Source: Bacillus sp. V2I10 (GTDB lineage Bacteria; Bacillota; Bacilli; Bacillales; Bacillaceae). From it: 64,000 nucleotides of DNA. Positions 42,875 to 52,126 of the stretch are shown here, one piece after another. The position numbers and the translations under genes were made by a program. Location: assembly GCF_030817055.1 (NCBI RefSeq), contig NZ_JAUSYV010000001.1, forward strand, positions 3,868,001-3,932,000, in the 5' to 3' direction. The notes under the pieces were generated by a model. It was not told the DNA's origin. It searched no databases and saw only the letters and a list, made by a program, of their open reading frames with translations. How positions within the stretch are numbered: the first letter of the stretch is position 1; every line of letters starts with the position of its first letter.

Positions 42875-43009
42875 ATGGCACTAGTCGTCATTTGCAGACA
42901 TTGCAGCGGAGCAGGCAAAATCAGAACGAATTCCTTTATTCCCCTTGCGAAAAAGTGCCTGCAGTGCAATGGAACCGGCAAATATCAGGAATTCACCTAT
43001 AAGAATTAA
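42875..43009 (+). CDS. Small zinc-finger protein with DnaJ-type CXXCXGXG repeats
   Basis: 44 residues with CRHCSGAGK and CLQCNGTGK, i.e. two CxxCxGxG units that can bind one zinc ion, as in DnaJ and YuiA-type peptides. GAGAGGAGGACATGTAG precedes the ATG. Missed by a 60-residue cutoff. Role unknown. Confidence 0.75.
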   Translation: MALVVICRHCSGAGKIRTNSFIPLAKKCLQCNGTGKYQEFTYKN

Positions 43010-43010
43010 G

Positions 43011-43127
43011 ATAAATGCAAGTGCCAAGGACCGCTCCGAAAGGCAGATAAGGATTCGACGGAAAAGTCCGGATCTGACTTTTTTGGACCATGGAGTTAGG
43101 CGATCCGCTTGCCATCAAGCGCGCAAA
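43011..43127. repeat. Copy of the ~120-bp interspersed repeat
   Basis: CTCCGAAAGGCAGATAAGGA, GACGGAAAAGTCCGGATCTG, GGAGTTAGGCGATCCGCTTG in the usual order, directly after the zinc-finger gene. Confidence 0.65.
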
Positions 43128-43153
43128 ATTTTAACATTCCAATAGCTTAACTA

Positions 43154-43190
43154 AAAAGGAAGCATTCCAGAATGCTTCCATCTTTTTTTC
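43154..43190 (-). terminator. Terminator of the 43190 gene
   Basis: GGAAGCATTC, loop, GAATGCTTCC, A/T flanks on both sides. Confidence 0.8.
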
Positions 43191-43552
43191 TACATTAAAT
43201 TTACCAAAACATTATACACAAAAAATAAAAGGCCGATTACCGTTGCCAATGATCCGATGATTGTAAGCAGCAATAAACTGTTCGTTCCCGAAACAGTAAA
43301 TACAAGGCCAATCATCATTAGCGGCAGTCCTATATTATGAAGCCAAAAGTGAGCCTTTGCCAAAAAATGATCCGTTAACTCAGGAAATAAATAATATAAG
43401 ATACCGGCAATCGTAAGTGTCGTCCATCCGAGTAAATTAATATGGACGTGAACCGGAGTGAGCGTATAATCATCAGCAATCGACATATAAAGACCGAGCA
43501 GAAGACCTAAAGCCAAGTATAGAACAGAAATCTTGATGGTCTTTATCCCCAT
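43190..43552 (-). CDS. Small membrane protein of the heme-copper oxidase subunit I-like type
   Basis: 120 residues from ATG 43552 (GGGAGGTAATCAA site). Four membrane helices; TPVHVHINLLGWTTLTIAG and KAHFWLHNIGLP hold His residues placed as in NorB/COX1 fragments. Too small to be an oxidase. Similar stand-alone proteins are often annotated as cytochrome-c oxidase-like; a real respiratory role is unproven. Confidence 0.7.
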   Translation of the reverse strand: MGIKTIKISVLYLALGLLLGLYMSIADDYTLTPVHVHINLLGWTTLTIAGILYYLFPELTDHFLAKAHFWLHNIGLPLMMIGLVFTVSGTNSLLLLTIIGSLATVIGLLFFVYNVLVNLM

Positions 43553-43744
43553 TTGATTACCTCCCGTCTTTTTAAGATACAATTTAATTTACGCTCTGCA
43601 GGCGCTTATTTAGAAATTGTCCATCAAAAAAAGAAGGAAGACCGGAAGGAGGCTGAGTGCTGTCCCCTGTTTGCTTTTGCTTAAAAAACATATCAAACAA
43701 CTCCGATGTCAGGTGGCATGCCATTTTCATGAAAAAAGATCATA

Positions 43745-43775
43745 AGAAAAAGCACCTTAAACAAGGTGCTTTTCT
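43745..43775 (-). terminator. nupG terminator
   Basis: AAGCACCTTGTTTAAGGTGCTTTTTC region on the minus strand, directly after the stop. Confidence 0.85.
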
Positions 43776-43778
43776 TTC

Positions 43779-44972
43779 CTACATAAACATTCCTACTAAT
43801 ACTGCTGTAATAAAACTTGCTAATGTTCCCCCGACGATCGCCTTTAATCCAAGTTTAGATACAAGGGAACGCTTCGTCGGCTCGAGTGATCCTAAACCGA
43901 CGATCAGCTGGCCAATAGAAGACAGGTTGGCAAAGTTACAAAGAGCAATTGATAGAATGGCTACTGTTTTAGGTTCTAACTCATCAATCATTTTACTTAA
44001 GTCAAGATATGCAACAAATTCATTGACTGATAATTTCGTTCCGATAATAGAAGCTGCTCTGAAAGCATCCTCAAACGGAATACCAATCATGATGGCAAAT
44101 GGATAGAATACATAGCCAAAAATCGTGGAAAGGTCCGTTCCAATCAGGCCAAGACCTCCATTGATCAGGGCCAGAATGCTTATAAACGCAATCAGCAGAC
44201 CACCAATGTTCAAAGCAAGTGTCACGCCGCTGACAGCTCCTTCAGCGATTGCTTCAAAAACATTCGCATGCTTCGTTTTTTCCATAGCAACATTGTCATT
44301 TGTTTTGGAGATCTCTGTTTCTGGCTCCAAAAGTTTGGCCGTAATCAAAGAAACAAACGGAACGCTGAAAACTGAGATGAGCAGATATTTCATGTCTATT
44401 CCCATGAGTGAATATCCGACAAGGATTGCACCGCTGGCAGAGGCTGTTCCCCCAACCATAATTGCAAATAGTTCTGATCTTGTAAGATCTTTTAAATATG
44501 GCCGCACAAGCAAAGGAGTTTCAACTAAACCTAAAAATGAATTTCCGACAGCACTGAACGTTTCCACCTTTGTTGTGCCTAAAAGTTTGCCGATTGATAA
44601 ACCAATTATTCTAACAACGAACGGAATAATTCGTAGATAATATAGGGCTGAAATAAGGGCTGAAATAAAAATAATGACAGCTAGGACATTTATTGCAAAA
44701 ACAAATGTAATATTGGTTCCTTCATCATAAAATCCGCCAAAAACAAACTCAATGCCTTCACTGCTGAAATCAATAATTTTTTGAACAGCAAAAGCCGCTT
44801 TCTCTAAAATCATCTCTCCCGCTTTTACCTTCATTACAAATAATATCAAAGCAGCTTGAAGCAATAACCCAATGCTGATTGTTTTCCAGGGAATGCTTTT
44901 GCGATTGCTGCTTAAAAGCCAGCCAAGAAATAATATACCTGCAAGAGATAAGATTCCGTACAAAATAGTCAA
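43779..44972 (-). CDS. nupG: Concentrative (CNT) purine nucleoside transporter NupG
   Basis: 397 residues from TTG 44972, chosen because GGGGGCG precedes it by about five bases; the longer reading starts in the leader. About ten membrane helices, ETPLLVRPYLKDLTRSE, MVGGTASASGAILVGYSLMG and ALCNFANLSSIGQLIVGLG are CNT signatures. It imports nucleosides with H+ or Na+. The guanine-type riboswitch upstream indicates guanosine/inosine uptake, as for B. subtilis nupG (yxjA). Confidence 0.85.
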   Translation of the reverse strand: MTILYGILSLAGILFLGWLLSSNRKSIPWKTISIGLLLQAALILFVMKVKAGEMILEKAAFAVQKIIDFSSEGIEFVFGGFYDEGTNITFVFAINVLAVIIFISALISALYYLRIIPFVVRIIGLSIGKLLGTTKVETFSAVGNSFLGLVETPLLVRPYLKDLTRSELFAIMVGGTASASGAILVGYSLMGIDMKYLLISVFSVPFVSLITAKLLEPETEISKTNDNVAMEKTKHANVFEAIAEGAVSGVTLALNIGGLLIAFISILALINGGLGLIGTDLSTIFGYVFYPFAIMIGIPFEDAFRAASIIGTKLSVNEFVAYLDLSKMIDELEPKTVAILSIALCNFANLSSIGQLIVGLGSLEPTKRSLVSKLGLKAIVGGTLASFITAVLVGMFM

Positions 44973-45054
44973 ATGAACGCCCCCATGTATTAAAATCATC
45001 AGTCGTTTTCCAATCATGATAGCGCAGTCAGATGTCTGACATCTTAAAATGAAT

Positions 45055-45202
45055 AAAAAAGAGGCCTCTGTTCAAGACTTTATAAAGAAAGCTTGAACAA
45101 TGACCTCTGTATCAGACAACCTGTTCGTACTCTCCTTATAGTCCGGCACTTTAAGGCTGCCAGGTAGAAACTTATGGACCATATCTCCATGATTATATAA
45201 GG
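45055..45202 (-). promoter_or_regulatory. Guanine-type purine riboswitch with terminator
   Basis: Aptamer 45134-45202 on the minus strand: P1 CTTATA/TATAAG, core TATAATC ... GATATGG ... GTTTCTACC ... CCTTAAA ... GGACTATAAG. The discriminating base in GACTAT is C, so guanine/hypoxanthine rather than adenine. Terminator 45055-45108: AGAGGTCATTGTTCAAG pairs with CTTGAACAGAGGCCTCT, then T6. Ligand binding should switch nupG off. Confidence 0.93.
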
Positions 45203-45305
45203 AAAACGTATGAAGTTATCTTCGTATTTTACAGCGGGACAAGTGCTTTTTCAATCCTTTTTCTTATTATCAAACTAGCAAATGTATTTCAATCTTTCAG
45301 AACCG

Positions 45306-46631
45306 TCAGTAAACACTGTCTCTGCGCTCTGTAAGCCACAGTGTAATCCCGATTTTCTGGCAGATTGTCACATAATGCATGAGCGTTAATAACACAATGC
45401 CTGTATTCATGCCAAGAATAATTCCAGCCATTTGCAGCGAAGGCTGTGAACCGAGCAAAAACATCATGCCAAACGAGACAATATGCGACCAGACAGTATG
45501 GTAAAAAGCATCTTTCACAAGCCCAAGTCCGATTAAATAAGCCTGCATGGGAATGACGAAAAAGTGAAACAAAAAGTATGGCCACAGCAGCTTCAGATAA
45601 AAAGCTGCCTGATCAGATGAGAAAAAAAGCGATGTCAGCGGTTCAGCAAATAGATAAATAATAAATACGGCCGGTATTCCGTAAAGCATAGTAAAAGACA
45701 TCGATTGCTGGAGAAGGACCCGCAGCGTCTTTGTATCCTGCTTGCCGTACGAATCAGAAACGTTTGGAATCAGCATGATCATTAAGGAATGAGCAATAAA
45801 TGCCGGAAAGAAGCCAATTGTCATCGCCACTCCAGTCAGCATGCCAAAATGCTCAGTTGCAGCAACCGTGCCGAATCCAGCAGTAATTAGGGCTGTCTGA
45901 ATTAAAAAAGGCTGAATTGCATTCGTAATGGCATGAAAAATCCTCAGGCCTGTAGTCGGAAGGGATACAGACAGCAGCTTTTGCCTAGCATGTTTACCGG
46001 TTGTAAATGTGTTGTCCTCATTTTTCAGAGCATGCATATGTACCAAAAACATACTGATCAAATAGACAAATACAATCAGTTCACTGCCTATAAAAGCACA
46101 GAGCGCAATCAATAAAGCATTTTGATCAAATTGAAAAATGGTGAAAATGAGCAGCAGCACACTGAATTGCACAGCTTTTCTTAAAAAATTAGAAAACGCA
46201 ATCTTGCCCATCTGCTGAACACCCATAAAATATCCTCTCGCAATCGAAGAAAACGACGCAATGGGAATTAGGCCAATAATCAGCCATTTTACAATCGGAT
46301 GAAATCCCTCAAGCAAAGATGTAGCTGAAAAAAGGACGACGCTTGCCAGCAGTACAGCAAGGGTAACAACTAGTGTCATCTGCAGGGCATGGCGCAGCAT
46401 ATTGTAATGCAGGACCCGTTTGTTTTCAGCAATGTATTTTGAGATAGAAATCGGCAGTTCAAGACTTGCAAGGACGGCAACTAAAAATATGACAGGCAAT
46501 ATGGACATATACCTGCCCATTCCTTCTTCTCCAAGCTCTCTGGCTAAAATCATGTTGACGAAGAATTCGATGCATTCACTGAAAAAAGCGGCAACGATTA
46601 ATAAGAGGGTTCCTTTGAAAAAAGAATTCAT
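45306..46631 (-). CDS. ykvU: MATE/SpoVB-family polysaccharide flippase-like protein YkvU
   Basis: 441 residues (B. subtilis YkvU 445) with about 12 membrane helices. ECIEFFVNMILARELGEEGMG is the family start and ARGYFMGVQQMGKI the loop signature. SpoVB-like proteins flip lipid-linked precursors; YkvU is a mother-cell, spore-envelope protein in B. subtilis. Between pfeT/nupG and the germination operon. Confidence 0.82.
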   Translation of the reverse strand: MNSFFKGTLLLIVAAFFSECIEFFVNMILARELGEEGMGRYMSILPVIFLVAVLASLELPISISKYIAENKRVLHYNMLRHALQMTLVVTLAVLLASVVLFSATSLLEGFHPIVKWLIIGLIPIASFSSIARGYFMGVQQMGKIAFSNFLRKAVQFSVLLLIFTIFQFDQNALLIALCAFIGSELIVFVYLISMFLVHMHALKNEDNTFTTGKHARQKLLSVSLPTTGLRIFHAITNAIQPFLIQTALITAGFGTVAATEHFGMLTGVAMTIGFFPAFIAHSLMIMLIPNVSDSYGKQDTKTLRVLLQQSMSFTMLYGIPAVFIIYLFAEPLTSLFFSSDQAAFYLKLLWPYFLFHFFVIPMQAYLIGLGLVKDAFYHTVWSHIVSFGMMFLLGSQPSLQMAGIILGMNTGIVLLTLMHYVTICQKIGITLWLTERRDSVY

Positions 46632-46721
46632 GCTGACTCACTCCTTGGCGAAGAACTTTCTAAAAGTCTATGAGACAAGTCATTGAATTATTTTAAAATT
46701 TGTTATTATAATCGTTTTTCT

Positions 46722-47795
46722 CTAATCAATCACACCTGTTTCAGTTATCATGACCTCTGGCTTAATCTCTACAGACAGTTTTGGATAGGTCTCTTTCCAT
46801 TCTTTTTTTCCAAAACCTCTAATCTCACTTTCCAATAGATCTTGGATTCCAAGAGGATCAGTATCTGATTCTTTAAATTGTTCGATCAATTGTTTCGATT
46901 CTTTTATAATCTCTTTTTCAAATGCATTTTCCATTTCACTTTTAATTTTAGGTGTAATCATTTTTCCGGTATACTGCTGAACAATTCCGCTGATTTTTAC
47001 TTTTATCGTAAGTTTAGTTGGATCATGCTTATTTACTTCTATTTTGCGGTCAGAGAAAATGGCTTGTATCGCTGCCAGTTCCTTTTTCGGCAGTTGAAGT
47101 GAATAGGTTCCTTCTGTATATTTATCAGCAATCAGTTTAAAAAAAATCAGCTTTTCATTTGGAATTTCGCTGACCATCTTGTCACCTTTAAATAGCGCAA
47201 GTCCATCAAGTTCAACTGTATCTCCTTCCCCCTTTTTCAAAATGGGCAAATAGGGGTCACTGTCCTTTGCATACAAATCATATAGAAAAATGTGCAGGTT
47301 CGTTTTTGGGATATCTCTGCTTTCAATATTGTGACGGATCAGGTTTGAAATATATGCTTCCGCTCCTCTGGTTCCAAATTTCGCCTTCATAATGGAATTG
47401 GCACTCTCTCTGCCTACTGTCAAATAGACTCTCGATCCTACACTTGCATCCCTCTGAAGAGCATCAACCAGAGATGTCAGCCCTTTTTTAGCAATTTCCT
47501 CTGAATAGATGACAACTGAAACTTTCCCCAGAACAAGAGGGTCAGATGATTTACGCTGAAGGTGAGTTAAAATATCTTTGCTCATCTCCATGGACGTGGT
47601 GTCCTCAATGATTTCACTTTCCACAGGAGCATCCTGCTGATATACCGGTATCACAACGGTTCCTTTTATTTGATCGGAGTTTTCCATGTCATAGCCTACT
47701 ACCGTAATAATATTGACATCGTCCAATATCTCTTTTTCTAAACAGCCTGTCAAAAGCAGCAGCGGAATGAAAAGAACAAGCATTTTACGTTTCAA
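46722..47795 (-). CDS. Germinant receptor C subunit (Ger(x)C lipoprotein)
   Basis: 357 residues. TTG start at 47795 (GGAGGGCGG site). Lipobox LLLLTGCLE at about 14-19. Ger(x)C family features include VNIITVVGYDM, RDASVGSRVYLTVG and the C-terminal VEIKPEVMITETG. It is anchored to the outer face of the spore inner membrane. Overlaps the B gene by 11 bp; last gene of the operon. Confidence 0.9.
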   Translation of the reverse strand: MKRKMLVLFIPLLLLTGCLEKEILDDVNIITVVGYDMENSDQIKGTVVIPVYQQDAPVESEIIEDTTSMEMSKDILTHLQRKSSDPLVLGKVSVVIYSEEIAKKGLTSLVDALQRDASVGSRVYLTVGRESANSIMKAKFGTRGAEAYISNLIRHNIESRDIPKTNLHIFLYDLYAKDSDPYLPILKKGEGDTVELDGLALFKGDKMVSEIPNEKLIFFKLIADKYTEGTYSLQLPKKELAAIQAIFSDRKIEVNKHDPTKLTIKVKISGIVQQYTGKMITPKIKSEMENAFEKEIIKESKQLIEQFKESDTDPLGIQDLLESEIRGFGKKEWKETYPKLSVEIKPEVMITETGVID

Positions 47796-48885
47796 CTTTC
47801 CGCCCTCCCTTCCATTTTCGGTAAATTAAAGTGAGTAAATACAGCAACGGAATGTAAGCACTAAATAAATAGAAACCTACCTCGCCAAGAAAATTATTAA
47901 TAAAATTAATCTGTTCACGGTCTTTAATATAATTTACTGCTGCATAACAGACGGCGAGGACAATCAAGATTGTGTATTTCTGCTTTATTTTTACAACTTG
48001 TTTTATGCCTCTGCTTGCACACCAAAGGGATAAACAAACGTTCGGCAGGATGACGAGGTTCCAGTTTGCGATCCCAATATATTCAAACCTTTCTACAAAC
48101 GGCATCTCGACAATTTTCCACATAGTCAGTGTTGCCCATACGTTTCTCTGAAGCTGCTCTTCACTAAAATAAACAATGCTGAACAACATAATGATCAAAT
48201 AGAAGAAAGTTGTAAAGGCGGCACCCATGTGTGCCCACTTTTTTGACTTTTCAGGATTTTTCAGAAAAGGATAGTACATAAACAGGGCTTCAAAGCCTAA
48301 GACTGTCAGCGACATATTCTTCGTGCTTTTCAAAAGATCACTGATGGAGTGATCAAAAAATGGCATCAGGTTATTGAAATTCGCAAATTTCAGTGTGAAC
48401 AGATACGTAAAAATCAGGTATCCCGGGAGAACTACACCGAAAAAGCAAATCCCTGTCACCACGCGAAACCCGCCATTTAATATGTAATAAACAAGAACCA
48501 AAAAAATAAAGCTGTACATCCAGACATTCAGATCCGGAAACATCCATACCTGTATAACCTCTATATAAGTTCGGAGGATATTAATAGCAAGACATGTAAA
48601 ATAAATAATGACAATTGCATTTAGGCCATTGCCGATCCACTTGCCAAAAATCTTTCTATGTATATCAAGGATGTTTCCCTCTTGATCCTTTAAGATCTGA
48701 TAAATTAAAAAGATTGAGATATGAACAATGACTCCTGAAGCAAGGACCGCTATCCAGGCATCGTGACCGGAGTCCAGCGAAAGAAAGCGCTGAAAGCCAA
48801 GTACTCCCACACCAAACTGAAGGGAGTGAATAAGAAAAAATGCTAGAAAATGCGAGACTTGATACCGTTCTGCTATCTTTTTCAT
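47785..48885 (-). CDS. Germinant receptor B subunit (GerAB/YndE-type permease)
   Basis: 366 residues, ten membrane helices, APC-superfamily-like. Motifs FLAFFLIHSLQFGVGVLGF and LTVLGFEALFMYYPF match the GerAB family. This subunit binds the germinant amino acid or sugar in known receptors. GAGGTG ribosome site; middle gene of the A-B-C operon. Confidence 0.9.
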   Translation of the reverse strand: MKKIAERYQVSHFLAFFLIHSLQFGVGVLGFQRFLSLDSGHDAWIAVLASGVIVHISIFLIYQILKDQEGNILDIHRKIFGKWIGNGLNAIVIIYFTCLAINILRTYIEVIQVWMFPDLNVWMYSFIFLVLVYYILNGGFRVVTGICFFGVVLPGYLIFTYLFTLKFANFNNLMPFFDHSISDLLKSTKNMSLTVLGFEALFMYYPFLKNPEKSKKWAHMGAAFTTFFYLIIMLFSIVYFSEEQLQRNVWATLTMWKIVEMPFVERFEYIGIANWNLVILPNVCLSLWCASRGIKQVVKIKQKYTILIVLAVCYAAVNYIKDREQINFINNFLGEVGFYLFSAYIPLLYLLTLIYRKWKGGRKVET

Positions 48886-48904
48886 CTGAACACCTCACGA
48901 TCTG

Positions 48905-50401
48905 CTATTCATCTATATCATGTCTCTGTTTCGCTTTTTTTGCTGAAAATTTATCGGGCTGTTTCGTCCGCAGGGCCAAAGGTCTCTTACTTAATGTAGA
49001 GAAAGGAAAACGGATTACCGCATCTTTAAGGTCCCTGCTCCGGGGCGGATAGACCGGCACCAAAAAGGGCCTTCCGAGAGAAGTCAGCCTCAAGAGATGA
49101 GTAGTTAAAAAACAAAAACATAAAACGATGCCAAGAAGACCATAGAGCTGTGCGAAAATTAAAAATGGAAATCTCAGCAGGCGAATCGTATTGCCCATCT
49201 TGTAAACCGGAGTGGTAAACGATGCAAGTGCTGACAATGCGACGATGATCAGAAGAACGTTACTGGTCAGGCCTGCTTCAACAGATGCCGTTCCAATAAC
49301 GATCCCGCCTACGATACCGATTGTCTGGCCGACCTTTGTCGGCAATCGTGCTCCAGCTTCCCTGAGCAATTCAATGGTAAGCTCCAAAAACAGTGCTTCT
49401 AATATAGGAGGCAGAGGAATTTCACGCCTGGATGTGACAAGCGTGTTCAGCAAATCCTTTGGAATTAATTCATAATGAAACGTCAGTGTCGCTACATATA
49501 CTGGTGTAACCAAGATGGAAAACGCTACAGCAAACACACGGATCAGCCTGAAAAAAGATGCTAGAACCCAATTTAAATAATAATCTTCGAAGGATGAGAA
49601 AAATTCCACTAGAGTTGTCGGTCCAATTAAAACCTGCGGAGATCCATCGACAATTACAGCTACTTTTCCTTCTGATAGCACAGCAGCTATCCTGTCAGGA
49701 CGTTCAGAATCAAGCACCTGCGGAAAAGGAGAATTATGATTATCCGAAATGAATTGGGCAACATAGCCGCTGTCGCCTATTTGATCATACGAAATATCTC
49801 TTATCCGCTGAGTAATTGTGTTTACATTTTCTTCATCTGCTATGCTGTCAATATAAAGTACAGCAACTTTTGTTTTGGACAAATCACCAATTTGCATTTC
49901 TTTTATTCGCAGCTGCGGTACTTGTATTCTTTTACGAATCAAATTGATATTAAATTCAATCGCTTCTACAAATGCTTCTTTCGGACCTACTACACTAAAT
50001 TCAACTTCAGGAAGTGAGATGTCCCTTGCTTTATTCAATGTAGCTCTTAATAATGCACACGGACTTCCATATTCAGAGAATGAAATAATGACATAGCCTT
50101 CCAGCAATTTCTCCGAAACAATATCCGTGTCAATCGTGACAAGGATTTCTTCAATTGGTACAATTTCTTTCAGTTGATGAAGAGTATTCCATTTCTCTTT
50201 GAGCAAAGGAGCTAATATGCTCTCATGCAAAAGCTGCGGATCTACAACTGTCCGAATGTACGACACCCAGAATGTGATCTCTTTTGCATTGTGCTCAAAT
50301 TGGACAAAATCAGACGAGGCCTTGAAGCTAGTAATGATTTCAGCCATCGACGGCTTTGGTTTGCCATTCTGCTTATACATTTTGTTCACGATTTCCACCA
50401 C
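48905..50401 (-). CDS. Germinant receptor A subunit (GerAA type)
   Basis: 498 residues, typical. Cytoplasmic N domain (1-250) with QLLHESILAPLL and KVAVLYIDSI, then membrane region from about 265 with PQVLIGPTTLVEFFSSFEDYY, the family hallmark, and RREIPLPPILEALFLELTIELLREAGAR. A conserved C-terminal cytoplasmic tail follows. GTG 50401 is the first in-frame start after a stop. Forms the germination channel with the B and C products in the spore inner membrane. Which paralogue (gerA, yndD and so on) is not clear. Confidence 0.92.
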   Translation of the reverse strand: MVEIVNKMYKQNGKPKPSMAEIITSFKASSDFVQFEHNAKEITFWVSYIRTVVDPQLLHESILAPLLKEKWNTLHQLKEIVPIEEILVTIDTDIVSEKLLEGYVIISFSEYGSPCALLRATLNKARDISLPEVEFSVVGPKEAFVEAIEFNINLIRKRIQVPQLRIKEMQIGDLSKTKVAVLYIDSIADEENVNTITQRIRDISYDQIGDSGYVAQFISDNHNSPFPQVLDSERPDRIAAVLSEGKVAVIVDGSPQVLIGPTTLVEFFSSFEDYYLNWVLASFFRLIRVFAVAFSILVTPVYVATLTFHYELIPKDLLNTLVTSRREIPLPPILEALFLELTIELLREAGARLPTKVGQTIGIVGGIVIGTASVEAGLTSNVLLIIVALSALASFTTPVYKMGNTIRLLRFPFLIFAQLYGLLGIVLCFCFLTTHLLRLTSLGRPFLVPVYPPRSRDLKDAVIRFPFSTLSKRPLALRTKQPDKFSAKKAKQRHDIDE

Positions 50402-50422
50402 ATTTCACGATCGTACTTTCCC

Positions 50423-50453
50423 TTATATTTCCTCCTGTTATCTAAATTATTCA
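50423..50453 (-). promoter_or_regulatory. Candidate sigma-G promoter of the germinant receptor operon
   Basis: TGAATA-N18-AATATAA compared with the forespore consensus TGAATA-N17-18-CATACTA. The AGGAGG inside the spacer is too far from any start to be a ribosome site, which fits promoter DNA. Confidence 0.45.
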
Positions 50454-50628
50454 AACTGAAATAATGAAAACGTTTTTACACGCACCAATAGGTCAGGGAG
50501 TTTTCCAAATTAATTAGCGAAACTGAAAAAGTTTGTTTTCAAAAAGTTCAATATAAAGATTATTTTTCAAAATCCGCTAGATGCAGCTTTGTTCAGTTAA
50601 GGCTACTGACAAAACACTGATCTACAAC

Positions 50629-50661
50629 AAAAAAACTCCCTTCCAAAAGGAAAGGAGCTGC
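50629..50661 (-). terminator. ykvT terminator
   Basis: CTCCTTTCC, loop TTTT, GGAAGGGAG, T7 on the minus strand. Confidence 0.85.
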
Positions 50662-50667
50662 TTTTAT

Positions 50668-51258
50668 TTATTTTGCAAATGTGTGTCTTCCGATTGTAAG
50701 CGTGACTTCTCTAGTACGAATCCAGTCGCTCTCGGCTGTTACAGGATTATAGAAATAGACAGAATCATTTCCCATACCCTCATATGCCAAGGCTTCTTGA
50801 ACCGCTTCTTTAGCTTCTTCATCAGCAGGTTCATTAATTGAGCCGTTTTCTACTGGAGAAAATGCGTAAATGCCAGATTGCTTTTGATAAATAACGTCTC
50901 TGATTGTATCCGGGAATCGATCGTCTTTCACACGGTTTAAGACAACTGTTGCCACAGCTACTTTTCCTGCATATGGCTCGCCTTTTGCTTCAGCATGAAC
51001 GATTCGGGCCAATAAATCCTTATCTTCATCTGAAATTGATTGAGGAACCTGTAATTTTTCGCCTACATATAATAATTGACCGCTTTTATGATTAAGGGAT
51101 TGAATCTCTTTAATGGATACTCCGTACTTTTTGCCGATCAGCCATAAAGTATCGCCAGTTTTAACTTCGTGTTTTGTTGCTGCCTCTGCTTTTTCAAACC
51201 CAAATAATGATAAGGTAAGTGCAGAAATGATAGTAAAAGTAAAGAATGCTTTCTTCAT
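50668..51258 (-). CDS. ykvT: LysM + SleB/CwlJ-type cell wall hydrolase YkvT
   Basis: 196 residues. Signal peptide 1-26 (ending AEAA), one LysM domain (HEVKTGDTLWLIGKKYGVSI, 29-72) and a Hydrolase_2 domain with ARIVHAEAKGEPYAGKVAVA and SVYFYNP. The domain belongs to the lytic transglycosylase group that includes cortex-lytic SleB. Exported and wall bound. GGGAGGTTTACG ribosome site. Same region as B. subtilis ykvT. Confidence 0.87.
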   Translation of the reverse strand: MKKAFFTFTIISALTLSLFGFEKAEAATKHEVKTGDTLWLIGKKYGVSIKEIQSLNHKSGQLLYVGEKLQVPQSISDEDKDLLARIVHAEAKGEPYAGKVAVATVVLNRVKDDRFPDTIRDVIYQKQSGIYAFSPVENGSINEPADEEAKEAVQEALAYEGMGNDSVYFYNPVTAESDWIRTREVTLTIGRHTFAK

Positions 51259-51575
51259 TCGTAAACCTCCCAGTTTTTCATTCGGATTAGTCTGTTAGAA
51301 GTACAAGTTATAGCCTAACAGCTTTATTCACAAAATTCATTGCTTAAAAATTGGAAGGAATACCAATTCACTGTTCAAAAAAATGCGGCAAATCTGTCAT
51401 TTCTCTGAAGTGAAACAGAAGATAGCGGACATTTCCCCATGCACAAACAGCAAACTTTCAGCTTTTATCCTTATAGAAATACGTTCTTTTCTCCTTTTAC
51501 CATTTCACATTCCTTTCTTATGATTAACCTACCGCGGAATACTATATTGGAGCGCTCCTTAGTGGAGACCTGAAA
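51259..51575. other. Divergent gap ykvT/sigma factor
   Basis: 317 bp without a gene. AT-rich; must hold both promoters, but I see no clear operator or repeat. Confidence 0.3.
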
Positions 51576-52067
51576 ATGATTGAAGAAAAAAGTTTTGAAG
51601 AACTTGTCAAGCAGTATCAAAAAATGATTTATTATCACATTAAGCATTTGAACATTACAAAAAATCAGGAAGAATACCATCAAATTGGACTTATCGCATT
51701 GTGGAATGCCTCAAAAACCTATGACAATTCTAAAGGCACCTTCAGCACCTATCTTTATAAGTGCATAAGAGGCCAGCTTCTTAATGAAATGAACAAACAA
51801 ATCAGAAGGCAAGATCACGAGGAGCTTCGTGAACATCATAACGATGTGATGATGGATAATGATCCTATTAAGGAAATGTTAAACGAGCGAATTGTCCGCT
51901 CGTATAGTCATATCCTGTCTCCGATGCAGCAAAAATGGCTGATTGGCTATTGCATTGAAAGGAAAACGCCCTCTGAAATTGCGGAGAGCGAAAAAGTAAG
52001 TGCTGCCAGTGTGAAATCATGGAGAAGAGAGGCTTTAAAGAAGATCAAAGCCTTAGAAGAATCATAA
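51576..52067 (+). CDS. Small sigma-70 family sigma factor
   Basis: 163 residues. Region 2 (about 10-75) has EEYHQIGLIALWNASKTYD and GTFSTYLYKCIRGQLLNEM; region 4 (115-160) has SPMQQKWLIGYCIERKTPSE and an HTH with SAASVKSWRREALKKIK. No region 1 or 3, so ECF-like size, but region 2 resembles sporulation or heat-type factors. No anti-sigma gene is adjacent. Targets unknown. Confidence 0.8.
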   Translation: MIEEKSFEELVKQYQKMIYYHIKHLNITKNQEEYHQIGLIALWNASKTYDNSKGTFSTYLYKCIRGQLLNEMNKQIRRQDHEELREHHNDVMMDNDPIKEMLNERIVRSYSHILSPMQQKWLIGYCIERKTPSEIAESEKVSAASVKSWRREALKKIKALEES

Positions 52068-52082
52068 GTCGGAACCATTCGA

Positions 52083-52118
52083 AAAAAAGAAAGACGGCTG
52101 TCACAAGTGACAGCCGCT
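52083..52118. terminator. Bidirectional terminator
   Basis: GGCTGTCAC, loop AA, GTGACAGCC with A7 to the left and CTTTATT to the right. Confidence 0.8.
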
Positions 52119-52126
52119 TTATTAAT

